Made by a program: the position numbers and the translations under genes
Part shown: positions 30,436 to 39,190 of the stretch, piece after piece
Layout: each line of letters opens with the position of its first letter
Numbering within the stretch: the first letter of the stretch is position 1
DNA from: Flavobacterium sp. YJ01
GTDB taxonomy: Bacteria > Bacteroidota > Bacteroidia > Flavobacteriales > Flavobacteriaceae
Length of the DNA: 64,000 nucleotides
Assembly: GCF_029320955.1 (NCBI RefSeq)
Contig: NZ_CP119757.1
Location: 3,534,001 to 3,598,000 of the forward strand
Reading direction: 5' to 3'
The notes under the pieces: model-generated
The model's input: only the letters and a program-made list of their open reading frames with translations
The model's database searches: none
Told to the model about the DNA's origin: nothing

Positions 30436-30450
30436 GTTATAAATATAAAA

Positions 30451-30915
30451 ATGAATTGGTACGTAGTTTATACAAAACCGAAATGGGAAAAAAAAGTTGC
30501 TGATAAACTCCAACAATTAGGAATAAAGTGTTATTGTCCTTTAGTTACTCAGGTTAAACAATGGTCAGACAGGAAGAAGAAAATAGAAGTGCCACTTTTT
30601 AATTCTTATGTTTTTGTTCAAATAGCAGATACAGAAAGAAGTTCGGTTTTTCAAGTTGCGGGAGTAATTCGATATTTGTTTTGGTTGGGCAAACCAGCTA
30701 TTGTAAAAGATGAAGAGATTAACATTATAAAAACGAATCTTGAATCTCCGAATATTAGTGATGTTTCAGTTTCAACTTTACAAGTCGGGGACAAAATCAA
30801 ATTAGAATCGGGAGCATTTAGTAATCAAAGTGCAATCGTGCAAGAAGTATCTAATAATTATTATACTCTTGTATTAGAAACTTTAGGCTGTGTTTTGAAA
30901 ATAAAATATAAATAA
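30451..30915 (+). CDS. upxY: UpxY-family transcription antiterminator (NusG/RfaH paralogue)
   Basis: 154 aa. The NusG N-terminal domain is recognisable: MNWYVVYTKPKWEKKVADKL, CYCPLVTQVKQWSDRKKKIEVPLFNSYVFVQI, read as WSDRKKKIEVPLFNSYVFV. A C-terminal KOW-like part begins LQVGDKIKLESGAFSNQSAIV. In Bacteroides each capsule locus begins with a UpxY that lets polymerase read through the long operon by acting on its leader. Here it is the last gene of the first operon and sits just before the terminator, promoter and structured leader of a 26-kb operon, a natural target. Confidence 0.93.
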   Translation: MNWYVVYTKPKWEKKVADKLQQLGIKCYCPLVTQVKQWSDRKKKIEVPLFNSYVFVQIADTERSSVFQVAGVIRYLFWLGKPAIVKDEEINIIKTNLESPNISDVSVSTLQVGDKIKLESGAFSNQSAIVQEVSNNYYTLVLETLGCVLKIKYK

Positions 30916-30937
30916 CCTCGTTATTTAATAGGAAAAT

Positions 30938-30982
30938 GGCAGAAGAGAGAGTCTTTTTAGATTTTTTTCTTCTGTTTTTTTT
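30938..30982 (+). terminator. Intrinsic terminator after upxY
   Basis: CAGAAGA (30940-30946) pairs with TCTTCTG (30968-30974), extended by two G-U pairs, and is followed by a run of T residues. It separates the first polysaccharide operon from the next promoter. Confidence 0.75.
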
Positions 30983-31060
30983 ATAAAGTAATTATTTACA
31001 GCCTGATTAATAAGGTGTTGTGCATGAGTGTGTTTTTATTAACAATTTGTTTTTGATGAT

Positions 31061-31105
31061 TACGGGAAACCGTATTGAATAAGTTGACTTATTGTACTAT
31101 ATTTG
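31061..31105 (+). promoter_or_regulatory. Promoter of the long polysaccharide operon, with upstream palindrome
   Basis: TTG at 31075-31077 and TATATTTG at 31098-31105 are exactly 20 bases apart, a full consensus match. Immediately upstream, TACGG-GAAA-CCGTA (31061-31074) is a perfect 5-bp inverted repeat that abuts the -33 TTG and could be an operator. Transcription should start about 31110. Confidence 0.75.
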
Positions 31106-31111
31106 CCGAAA

Positions 31112-31196
31112 ATGATTAATTTAGGTAGCTGAGACCAAACAATGGGACTCGGAACGGCGAAGCCGTGAGTTTTAATGACCTAAATAAATTAGAAAA
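31112..31196 (+). ncRNA. Structured leader RNA with ops-like GGTAGC
   Basis: The 85-base leader between the promoter and the first gene has a long-range stem ATTTAGGT (31119-31126) with ACCTAAAT (31178-31185). Inside it is a hairpin ACTC-(GGA)-ACGGC-GAA-GCCGT-GAGT (31147-31170). GGTAGC at 31124-31129 equals the core of the enterobacterial ops site recognised by RfaH, and upxY lies just upstream. The segment 31140-31170 is GC-rich in a very AT-rich setting, suggesting selection for structure. Antiterminator loading is the favoured role; an unrecognised riboswitch is the alternative. Confidence 0.6.
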
Positions 31197-32486
31197 ATGG
31201 AATTAGAAAAAAATGTAAAAATTGCGGTTATTGGTTTAGGCTATGTTGGTTTGCCTTTAGCCCGATTATTTGCTACAAAATATTCAGTAGTTGGCTTTGA
31301 TATAAATGAATCAAGAGTCAATTCTTTAAAATCTGGAACAGATACTACTTTAGAGGTTGAAGACGAAGTTTTACAGCAAGTTTTGGTTACAGATCTTAAT
31401 AAAAAAACAGGACTTTACTGTACTACTTCATTAAACGATATTGAGAATTGTAATTACTATATAGTGACAGTTCCTACTCCAGTTGATAGAAATAATAGAC
31501 CAGATTTAACTCCTTTATATAAATCGAGTGAGACAGTTGGGAAGGTATTAAAAAAAGGAGATATTGTCATTTATGAGTCAACTGTATATCCTGGAGTTAC
31601 AGAGGAGCAATGTGTTCCTGTTTTAGAAAGAGTTTCTGGCTTAAAGTTCAACGAAGATTTCTTTGCGGGATATTCTCCAGAAAGAATAAATCCGGGAGAC
31701 AAAGAACATACGGTTGAAAAAATATTAAAAGTTACATCTGGTTCAACTCCTGAAATTGGAGTAAAAGTGGATGCGTTGTATAAAGCAGTTATTACGGCTG
31801 GAACACATTTAGCGCCAACAATAAAAGTTGCAGAAGCGGCAAAAGTTATTGAGAATTCGCAACGAGATATTAATATTGCATTTGTTAATGAATTAGCCAA
31901 AATATTCAACTTAATGAATATTGATACGCAAGAAGTTTTAGAAGCGGCATCTACAAAGTGGAATTTCTTACCTTTTAAACCAGGTCTTGTAGGTGGACAC
32001 TGTATAGGAGTAGATCCTTATTATCTGGCACAAAGAGCACAAGAGTTTGGATATCATCCTGAAATAATTTTAGCAGGAAGACGTTTAAATGATAGCATGG
32101 GAGAATATGTAGCTTCACAGATTGTGAAACTAATGATCAAAAAAGGAATTTCTGTTAACGGAGCAAATTTGTTAATGCTTGGGATTACTTTTAAAGAAAA
32201 CTGTCCAGATGTTAGAAACACTAAGATTGTTGATGTAATAAAAGCATTGAAAGATTACGGAATCGCCGTTACTATTTTTGATCCTCTCGCCAATGTTGAA
32301 GAAGTAAAAAGAGAGTACAAATTAGAAACAATAAATAATTTGCCTGCTGAAAAATTTGATGCTTTAGTATTAGGAGTTGCCCATTCGGAATTTCTTGATA
32401 TTAATTTTTCAAGTTTGCAAAAAGATAAAAGTTTAATTTATGATGTAAAAGGAGTTTTAGGGTCTTTGGCTGATAATAGGCTTTAG
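31197..32486 (+). CDS. UDP-N-acetylhexosamine C6-dehydrogenase (TviB/WbpA-like)
   Basis: 429 aa nucleotide-sugar dehydrogenase. IAVIGLGYVGLPLARLFATKY is the NAD motif (read as GLGYVGLPLA). YESTVYPGVTEE and FFAGYSPERINPGDKEHT are typical of the TviB/VipA branch acting on UDP-GlcNAc or UDP-GalNAc. The catalytic Cys lies in GLVGGHCIGVDPYYLA and the C-terminal domain has GITFKENCPDVRNTKI. It is the first gene of the long operon. With the C4-epimerase at 27970 it would make UDP-GalNAcA. Confidence 0.93.
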   Translation: MELEKNVKIAVIGLGYVGLPLARLFATKYSVVGFDINESRVNSLKSGTDTTLEVEDEVLQQVLVTDLNKKTGLYCTTSLNDIENCNYYIVTVPTPVDRNNRPDLTPLYKSSETVGKVLKKGDIVIYESTVYPGVTEEQCVPVLERVSGLKFNEDFFAGYSPERINPGDKEHTVEKILKVTSGSTPEIGVKVDALYKAVITAGTHLAPTIKVAEAAKVIENSQRDINIAFVNELAKIFNLMNIDTQEVLEAASTKWNFLPFKPGLVGGHCIGVDPYYLAQRAQEFGYHPEIILAGRRLNDSMGEYVASQIVKLMIKKGISVNGANLLMLGITFKENCPDVRNTKIVDVIKALKDYGIAVTIFDPLANVEEVKREYKLETINNLPAEKFDALVLGVAHSEFLDINFSSLQKDKSLIYDVKGVLGSLADNRL

Positions 32487-32516
32487 ATTAAAATTTCTTT
32501 TTTTTATATAAGATAT

Positions 32517-33524
32517 ATGATTTCAGATACAACTATTACGCATGTAATTCTTACGGGAGGAGTTGGGAGCCGATTATGGCCACTCTCCAGAAAAAGTCGA
32601 CCAAAACAATATCTAGAAATATTTGAGGGAAAATCATTATTTGAAATGACAGTTGAAAGAAATAGTCATTTAGCAAGTAAAGTAATGGTTGTGGGGAATG
32701 TCGATAATCATCAATTAAGTGGGAAAGTAATGGATAAAACGGGTACTTCTTATATCAATATTATTGAAGCTACACCTAGAAATACAGCTGCAGCTATTGC
32801 TTTTGCAGCATTTGCATCGGAACCAGATGATGTATTAATTATTACTCCATCAGACCATATTATTGATCAAATGGAAAATTATAATCAAGCTATTTCTGAA
32901 GCTATTTCGAAAGCAAATGATGGTTTTATTGTGACTTTTGGTGTAATACCTACAAAACCTGAAACGGGTTATGGATATATAGAAGCAGAAGGAGATAATG
33001 TTATTTCATTTCGCGAAAAACCAAATGAAACAACTGCAAAAGAGTTTATCTCAAAAGGAAATTTTCTTTGGAATAGTGGAATGTTTTGCTTTAAAGCAAG
33101 CGTACTTTTAGAAGAATTGAAGAAATTCCAACCAGATGTTTATGAAAAATCAAAAACGGTTTGGGAAGAAAGTAAAAATGGGTTTTTAGATTTAGATTTA
33201 TCAATGGAAATTCCATCAATCAGTATAGATTATGCTGTAATGGAAAGAAGTAAAAAAATCAAGGTTGTGCCAGCTTCTTTTTCATGGTCTGATTTAGGAT
33301 CTTTCGAATCTGTTTATGATTATCTAAATTCAAAAGGACATTCTACAGATGCAAATGGTAATATGGTTATCGGTTGTGATAAACATACTACTTTCTTAGG
33401 ATTAAAAAATACAATTTTTGTTTATACTGAAACTGCTAATTTAATTTTGCAAAAAGAAAATTCGCAAGATGTTAAAGATATTTATAGTGAATTAGAAAAG
33501 CAAAATTCTGAATTACTTAATTAG
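32517..33524 (+). CDS. manC: Mannose-1-phosphate guanylyltransferase
   Basis: 335 aa. It makes GDP-mannose from mannose-1-phosphate and GTP. GGVGSRLWPLS is the nucleotide-binding motif, ITPSDHII the metal site and FREKPNETTAKEFISKGNFLWNSG (read as FREKPNE, FLWNSGMF) the sugar-binding region. Its length fits the transferase domain alone, without the fused phosphomannose isomerase of the 470-aa bifunctional form. It supplies GDP-mannose or its derivatives; no gmd or fcl gene is in the window. Confidence 0.93.
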   Translation: MISDTTITHVILTGGVGSRLWPLSRKSRPKQYLEIFEGKSLFEMTVERNSHLASKVMVVGNVDNHQLSGKVMDKTGTSYINIIEATPRNTAAAIAFAAFASEPDDVLIITPSDHIIDQMENYNQAISEAISKANDGFIVTFGVIPTKPETGYGYIEAEGDNVISFREKPNETTAKEFISKGNFLWNSGMFCFKASVLLEELKKFQPDVYEKSKTVWEESKNGFLDLDLSMEIPSISIDYAVMERSKKIKVVPASFSWSDLGSFESVYDYLNSKGHSTDANGNMVIGCDKHTTFLGLKNTIFVYTETANLILQKENSQDVKDIYSELEKQNSELLN

Positions 33525-33536
33525 GAAAAATTAAAA

Positions 33537-34583
33537 ATGAAAAAAATACTTATAACTGGTGGCGCGGGATTTATCGGTTCGCATGTAGTTAGACTATTTG
33601 TAAATAAATATCCTGAATATCAGATTTTTAATTTAGATGCTTTGACTTATGCTGGGAATTTAGAAAATATAAAAGATATTGAAAACAATACAAATTATAG
33701 TTTCGTAAAAGGAGATATTGTAGATGAAAAGTTTATTAATGAACTTTTTGCCCTACATAATTTTGATGGAGTTTTGCATCTAGCTGCAGAATCACATGTT
33801 GACCGTTCTATTGAAGATCCTTTGGCATTTGTAAAAACAAATGTTATTGGTACAATAAATTTATTAAATGCTGCCAAGAATCAATGGAAAGGTAATTTTG
33901 AAGGTAAAAGATTCTATCACATTAGTACAGATGAAGTTTATGGCTCATTAGGCTCTGAAGGACTTTTTACCGAAAAAACTTCTTACGATCCGAATTCTCC
34001 TTATTCTGCTTCAAAAGCTAGTTCAGATCACTTTGTTAGAGCTTACGGAGAAACTTATGGTCTGCCTTATGTTTTGACCAACTGTTCGAATAATTATGGA
34101 TCCTACCATTTTCCTGAAAAATTAATTCCACTTTTCATTAATAATATAATAAATAATAAGCCATTGCCAGTTTATGGAGATGGAAATTATACTCGTGATT
34201 GGTTATTTGTTGAAGATCATGCAATTGCTATTGATTTAGTTTTTCATGAAGGGAAAAATCAAGAAACTTATAATATTGGAGGATTTAATGAGTGGAAAAA
34301 TATTGATTTGGTAAGATTACTTTGTAAGGTAATGGATCAAAAATTAGGAAGGGATAATGGAGCTTCTGAAAAATTAATTACTTACGTTAAAGATAGACCA
34401 GGTCATGATTTGCGCTATGCAATTGATGCATCCAAGATTAATAAAGAGTTAGGTTGGAAACCATCAGTTACTTTTGAAGAAGGATTGGAGAAGACTATAA
34501 ATTGGTATTTGAATAGTCAAGAATGGCTTCAAAATGTAACATCAGGGGCTTATAAAGATTATTATCAGAAACAATATTCATAA
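33537..34583 (+). CDS. rfbB: dTDP-glucose 4,6-dehydratase
   Basis: 348 aa. This is the second step of dTDP-L-rhamnose synthesis. [11 protein letters not shown] binds NAD, STDEVYG holds the catalytic Thr-Asp-Glu, and YSASKASSDHFVRAY the YxxxK pair. ESHVDRSIEDP and NCSNNYGSYHFPEKLIP are near-invariant. It is separated by about 18 kb from rfbC, rfbD and rfbA at 52875-55161 in the same operon, an unusual split. Confidence 0.96.
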   Translation: MKKILITGGAGFIGSHVVRLFVNKYPEYQIFNLDALTYAGNLENIKDIENNTNYSFVKGDIVDEKFINELFALHNFDGVLHLAAESHVDRSIEDPLAFVKTNVIGTINLLNAAKNQWKGNFEGKRFYHISTDEVYGSLGSEGLFTEKTSYDPNSPYSASKASSDHFVRAYGETYGLPYVLTNCSNNYGSYHFPEKLIPLFINNIINNKPLPVYGDGNYTRDWLFVEDHAIAIDLVFHEGKNQETYNIGGFNEWKNIDLVRLLCKVMDQKLGRDNGASEKLITYVKDRPGHDLRYAIDASKINKELGWKPSVTFEEGLEKTINWYLNSQEWLQNVTSGAYKDYYQKQYS

Positions 34584-34623
34584 TTTATAACAGCAGTTTT
34601 TTTAAAGAAAATTTAAATATAAG

Positions 34624-37059
34624 ATGAAGAAAATCACTTACGTTCTTACTTTGTTTTTTATACTTGTAATGACAATAAACGTTCATTCTCAAGATATTCT
34701 TAAGTCAAAAGATTTGAGTTCTATTAATGTTGACTATCTATCCGATGACGACCTAGCAAAAATAAGCGCTCAGCTTAAAAGTAATAATACAACTATTGAT
34801 CAAGTAGAGCCTATTGCTCTTTCAAGAGGGATGAGTTCAACAGAGTTTAATAAGCTCAAAACTAAACTTACTGAATACCAGAAAAAGAATTTAAAAGAAT
34901 CTAAAAAAGACATTTCTTTAAAAAAAGATGATAATGATTCTAAGTCTGGAAGAAAACAAGAAAAAATAATAAATGAAAAAGTTAAAGATTCTGTGAATTC
35001 TTTGATTTTCGGCTCAGAACTATTTGATAATCCAACTTTAAATTTTGAACCAGATTTAAAATTAGCAACCCCAATGAATTATGTTTTGGGACCAGGTGAT
35101 GAGCTACAAGTTAGTGTATTTGGTGTTCAGGAATATAATGCTAGTATACCCGTAAGTGTTGAGGGGAAAATAAGTATTGACTATGTTGGGCAGATAGCAG
35201 TATCTGGAATGTCTATAGAAGCAGCATCACAAAAAATAAAAGCAGCTATTGCAAGAGTTTATAGCACAGTTCGTTCAGGACAATCGCAAGTAAGTGTAAG
35301 TTTAAGCCAAATTAGAACAATCAAAGTTACAATTGTTGGTGGTAAGCAACCTGGAAACTATTCAATTTCATCATTAGCGACAGTTTATAATGCTTTGCAT
35401 TTAGCAGGAGGACCCGGGAAAAACGGCAGTTATAGAAATATAGAATTAATAAGAAACAATAAAGTTTACAGAAATATAGATATTTATCGATTTTTAGTAA
35501 AGGGCGATCAATCTGATAACGTTAGTTTAAAGGAGAATGATGTGATTCGAATTCCAGCATATACTCAGCGAGTTACTGTTGAAGGAGAAGTAAAAAGACC
35601 AGGAATCTTTGAAATGAAAAAAGGGGAAAAATTCTCAGATTTGTTGAATTTTGCATCTGGATTTAATGAGTTTGCATACACTGCCTCAGTAAATGTTTTA
35701 CAAAAAACAGGGAAAGAATTTAAAGTTCACGATATAAACGAAAGTGACTATAATTCTTATCAACCTCAATCTGGTGATGTGTTCCGAATAACCAAAATAT
35801 TAAATCGTTTTGAGAATAGAATAAAAATTGAAGGAGCAGTTTTTAGACCAGATTACTATTCATTTACAGAAGGAATGAGAATTTCTGATCTTATTACTAG
35901 AGCGGAAGGTTTGAAAGAAGACGCTTATAGCAAAAGAGCAAGAATCATACGCTTAAAAACCGATTTAACCACAGAAATTGTTAATGTAGATTTAGGTGCA
36001 GCTCTTTCAGGAGATTTAAATGCTGATATTGAATTAAAAAGAGAAGATATTGTTACTGTTTATTCAATTTTAGATTTTAGAGAAGAGTACAAAATAACCA
36101 TTGATGGAGAAATTAAAAATCCTGGAGAGTATGAATATTTTGAAAATTTGACACTAAATGATTTGGTGGTTCAGGTTGGAGGACTAACTGGTTCTGCATC
36201 AAAAAGGGTTGAAATTGCAAGAATGGTCAAATCAGATGCAATAGATGATACTGATCCTAAACGTATAGAATTAATTGAGCTAGAAATTACGGCTGATAAT
36301 AATGAACAGATTAAAAATTTTGTTTTGAAGCCTTTCGATGTAATTAATATTCGTCGAATGGCAGTTTATGAAAAACCACAAATGGTTACTGTAAGTGGAG
36401 CTGTAGGATACCCTGGGAAATATGTTTTGGCTAATAAGAAAGAGACTGTCTATAATATTGTAATGAGAGCAGGTGGTTTAACTTCAATTGCAAATCTTGA
36501 TGGAATGAAAATCAAAAGACCAATTAAAGAGGAACAAATTGAAACATTAGAAAGAGTTGACTTAAATATTTCTAAAAATGATACTTTAAAAGGTAAACTG
36601 GCTAAAAAACTCAAAGAAGACCTGAAATTTGCGACAATACCTGTAAATTGGGAAAAAATTGTAAAAGATAAGAATCACTTTTCCAATGTTACTTTATTTC
36701 CAGGTGATGAAATTGAGGTAGCAGTTTATAATGAGGGAGTTAAGGTGACAGGAAATGTTCTGTTAACTTCAGAAATTCCATATAGAAGTGGTAAAGGTTT
36801 TAAATATTATATAAATGCTGTTGGAGGTGTAGACAGTAAAGGATGGAAGAAAAAAGCCTATATAATTTATCCAAATGGAAAAGCAGATGTTACTACCTCA
36901 TTTTTATTTTTCAAATCCTATCCTAAAGTAATGCCAGATTCTCAAATTGTTGTCCCGGAGAAACCTGAAAGGAAAAAAATGACTGCAGGAGAATGGGTTG
37001 GTATCGGAAGTGTTGTTTCTAGTTTAGCACTGTTAATTATTACTGCTTTCAATAAATAA
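34624..37059 (+). CDS. Large SLBB-domain polysaccharide export protein
   Basis: 811 aa. A cleavable signal peptide (about residues 1-22, ending VHSQD) is followed by a Poly_export domain beginning YVLGPGDELQVSVFGVQEY near residue 154. Several SLBB-like repeats follow (VTIVGGKQPGNYSI, VTVEGEVKRPGIFEMKKGE, ITIDGEIKNPGEYEYFE, VTVSGAVGYPGKYVLANKK, VKVTGNVLL). A C-terminal hydrophobic helix ends the protein. It is far larger than the lipoprotein at 24707 and resembles capsule exporters of Bacteroidota. It is the second OPX of the locus and is paired with the chain-length protein that follows 3 bases later. Confidence 0.93.
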   Translation: MKKITYVLTLFFILVMTINVHSQDILKSKDLSSINVDYLSDDDLAKISAQLKSNNTTIDQVEPIALSRGMSSTEFNKLKTKLTEYQKKNLKESKKDISLKKDDNDSKSGRKQEKIINEKVKDSVNSLIFGSELFDNPTLNFEPDLKLATPMNYVLGPGDELQVSVFGVQEYNASIPVSVEGKISIDYVGQIAVSGMSIEAASQKIKAAIARVYSTVRSGQSQVSVSLSQIRTIKVTIVGGKQPGNYSISSLATVYNALHLAGGPGKNGSYRNIELIRNNKVYRNIDIYRFLVKGDQSDNVSLKENDVIRIPAYTQRVTVEGEVKRPGIFEMKKGEKFSDLLNFASGFNEFAYTASVNVLQKTGKEFKVHDINESDYNSYQPQSGDVFRITKILNRFENRIKIEGAVFRPDYYSFTEGMRISDLITRAEGLKEDAYSKRARIIRLKTDLTTEIVNVDLGAALSGDLNADIELKREDIVTVYSILDFREEYKITIDGEIKNPGEYEYFENLTLNDLVVQVGGLTGSASKRVEIARMVKSDAIDDTDPKRIELIELEITADNNEQIKNFVLKPFDVINIRRMAVYEKPQMVTVSGAVGYPGKYVLANKKETVYNIVMRAGGLTSIANLDGMKIKRPIKEEQIETLERVDLNISKNDTLKGKLAKKLKEDLKFATIPVNWEKIVKDKNHFSNVTLFPGDEIEVAVYNEGVKVTGNVLLTSEIPYRSGKGFKYYINAVGGVDSKGWKKKAYIIYPNGKADVTTSFLFFKSYPKVMPDSQIVVPEKPERKKMTAGEWVGIGSVVSSLALLIITAFNK

Positions 37060-37062
37060 TTT

Positions 37063-38133
37063 ATGGATAATAAGTCAATAAACAATGATGAGATATCATT
37101 AAAAGAATTATTACAAAAAGGGAAAGAATGGTGGAATTATATGATTTTGCAATGGAAAATCATTGTATTGGCAGGATTGATAGGAGCTACTTTAGGAGTA
37201 ACCTATTCGATTCTTAAAAAACCAATTTATGTAGCTACTTTATCTTTTGCTTTAGAAGATGAAAAAAGTGGAGGAGGTTTAGGGGGAGCATTAGGATTGG
37301 CAAGCTCATTTGGTATAGATTTAGGAGGAGGTGGGGGAAGTGTTTTTACTGGTTCTAACCTAACTGAATTGTTCAAATCAAGATCAATGGTTGAAAAAAC
37401 ACTATTATCACCTGTTGTAGTTGAGGGAAAAACAATTTCGTTAGCAGAGATGTTCATTCAAAATAATGGATGGAGAGAAAAATGGAATAAAAAAGCAGAA
37501 TTTTCAAATCTAAATTTTTTACCAAATTCTAATAGAAAATTATTTACAAGAGTTCAGGATAGTATCATGGGTAAACTATATGAGTCTATTTCAAAAGGAG
37601 GCTTGTCCGTTGCTCAAAAAGATAAAAAAATATCAATTATTACTATTGATGTTGCTTCAAAAAGTGAACTTTTTGCTAAATATTTTTGTGAAGCTTTAGC
37701 GAAAGAAGTTTCTGATTTTTATGTTGATACTAAAAGTAAAAAGGCAAGAATGAATATGTCTATTTTGCAACGTCAGACAGATTCTATCCGTGGAGAATTA
37801 AATGGAGCCATTACTGGGGTTGCACTTGCCAATGATAATACATTTAATTTAAATCCAGCTCTAAATGTTCGGCGCGCTCCTTCTGCTAGAAGACAGGTTG
37901 ATGTTCAGGCCAATACAGCAATATTAACAGAATTAGTAAAACAATCAGAACTAGCTAAAGTTACTTTGCGTAAAGAAACACCATTAATTCAAGTTATTGA
38001 CAGACCTATTTTACCATTGCATAAAGAACAGTTGGGTAAAATAAAAGGTTTAGTCATAGGTGGATTTTTAGCAGTTTTTTTTACTGCTTTTTGGTTGGTA
38101 GTAAGAAGAATATTAAAGAAAGTAGGCTATTAA
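37063..38133 (+). CDS. Chain-length determinant (Wzz) protein without kinase domain
   Basis: 356 aa. The first membrane helix is at about 32-50 (MILQWKIIVLAGLIGATLG, residues 28-46) and the last near the C-terminus (GLVIGGFLAVFFTAFWLVV). A periplasmic Wzz region with a glycine-rich segment (GGGLGGALGLASSFGIDLGG) lies between them. No Walker motifs are present, unlike the 815-aa Wzc at 25512. It likely sets chain length or opens export with the large SLBB protein upstream. Confidence 0.9.
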   Translation: MDNKSINNDEISLKELLQKGKEWWNYMILQWKIIVLAGLIGATLGVTYSILKKPIYVATLSFALEDEKSGGGLGGALGLASSFGIDLGGGGGSVFTGSNLTELFKSRSMVEKTLLSPVVVEGKTISLAEMFIQNNGWREKWNKKAEFSNLNFLPNSNRKLFTRVQDSIMGKLYESISKGGLSVAQKDKKISIITIDVASKSELFAKYFCEALAKEVSDFYVDTKSKKARMNMSILQRQTDSIRGELNGAITGVALANDNTFNLNPALNVRRAPSARRQVDVQANTAILTELVKQSELAKVTLRKETPLIQVIDRPILPLHKEQLGKIKGLVIGGFLAVFFTAFWLVVRRILKKVGY

Positions 38134-38157
38134 GAAACTAATTAAAAGACAATATAT

Positions 38158-39180
38158 ATGTTTAAAGATAAAATTTTATTAATAACAGGAGGTACCGGTT
38201 CTTTTGGAAACGCTATGTTAAAAGGTTTTTTGAATTCAGATTTGAAAGAAATTAGGATTTTTTCGCGTGATGAAAAAAAACAAGAAGATATGCGGATTCA
38301 TTACAAGAATGACAAGCTAAATTTTGTCATTGGTGATATTAGAGACTTTAATAGTATCAATGCAGCTATGAATGGAGTAAATTTTGTTTTCCATGCTGCA
38401 GCATTAAAACAAGTACCTTCTTGTGAATTTTATCCAATGCAGGCAGTTCAAACTAATATAATTGGAGCTGAAAATGTGTTAGAAGCAGCAGCTCGAAATA
38501 ATGTTGAGAGAGTAGTGGTACTAAGTACGGACAAGGCAGTTTATCCTATTAACGCTATGGGAATTTCCAAGGCTTTTATGGAAAAATTGGCGGTTTCTAA
38601 AGCAAGAGATTTAAGAGTTAAAAATATAGATGCAATATATACAGCAACCCGTTATGGTAATGTAATGTGTTCTCGAGGCTCAATAATACCTTTATTTGTG
38701 AAACAAATAAAAGAAGGCAAACCGTTAACGATTACAAATCCAAAAATGACAAGATTTATGATGTCGTTGAACGATTCTGTAGATTTAGTTATGTTTGCTT
38801 TTTTGAAGGGAAATCCAGGAGATATTTTTGTACAAAAATCACCAGCTTCAACAATTGAAGATTTAGCTCAGGCTTTGAAAGAATTATTTAATGCAAACAA
38901 TGAGATTAAAATTATAGGAGAACGCCATTCCGAAAAAATGTATGAGACTTTATGTGCCAAAGAAGAAATGGCAAAAGCTGAGGATTTAGGGAATTTTTAT
39001 AGGATTCCTGCAGATTTCAGAGATTTGAATTATACAAAGTATGTGCAAGAAGATGGACCAAAGTTAGTCAGTACAGAATATAACTCAGATAATACAACAA
39101 GACTAAGTGTAGAAGAACTGAAGAAATTGCTTCTTACACTAGATTATGTTCAAGATGAATTAGCCTCTCACAATCAATAA
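38158..39180 (+). CDS. UDP-GlcNAc 4,6-dehydratase, inverting (CapE/FnlA-like)
   Basis: 340 aa SDR. GGTGSFGNAML is the NAD motif. MGISK (Met134, Lys138) replaces the usual YxxxK, as in the CapE/FnlA and WbpM families. NPKMTRFMMSLNDSVDLV and the C-terminal FYRIPADFRDLNY are typical of CapE/FnlA, which make UDP-4-keto-6-deoxy-L-HexNAc for L-FucNAc-type sugars. No CapF or CapG partner is seen next to it. Instead an aminotransferase follows 10 bases later, which suggests a 4-amino sugar. Confidence 0.9.
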   Translation: MFKDKILLITGGTGSFGNAMLKGFLNSDLKEIRIFSRDEKKQEDMRIHYKNDKLNFVIGDIRDFNSINAAMNGVNFVFHAAALKQVPSCEFYPMQAVQTNIIGAENVLEAAARNNVERVVVLSTDKAVYPINAMGISKAFMEKLAVSKARDLRVKNIDAIYTATRYGNVMCSRGSIIPLFVKQIKEGKPLTITNPKMTRFMMSLNDSVDLVMFAFLKGNPGDIFVQKSPASTIEDLAQALKELFNANNEIKIIGERHSEKMYETLCAKEEMAKAEDLGNFYRIPADFRDLNYTKYVQEDGPKLVSTEYNSDNTTRLSVEELKKLLLTLDYVQDELASHNQ

Positions 39181-39190
39181 TTTTATATTT

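Noticed and set aside
31130..31136. CTGAGACC resembling the CTGAGA of the TPP riboswitch
   Set aside because: The rest of the TPP element (the second conserved arm) is absent and the downstream genes are unrelated to thiamine.
38667..38858. Plus-strand alternative frame inside the CapE-like gene
   Set aside because: Short shadow frame within a conserved coding region; no independent start signal.
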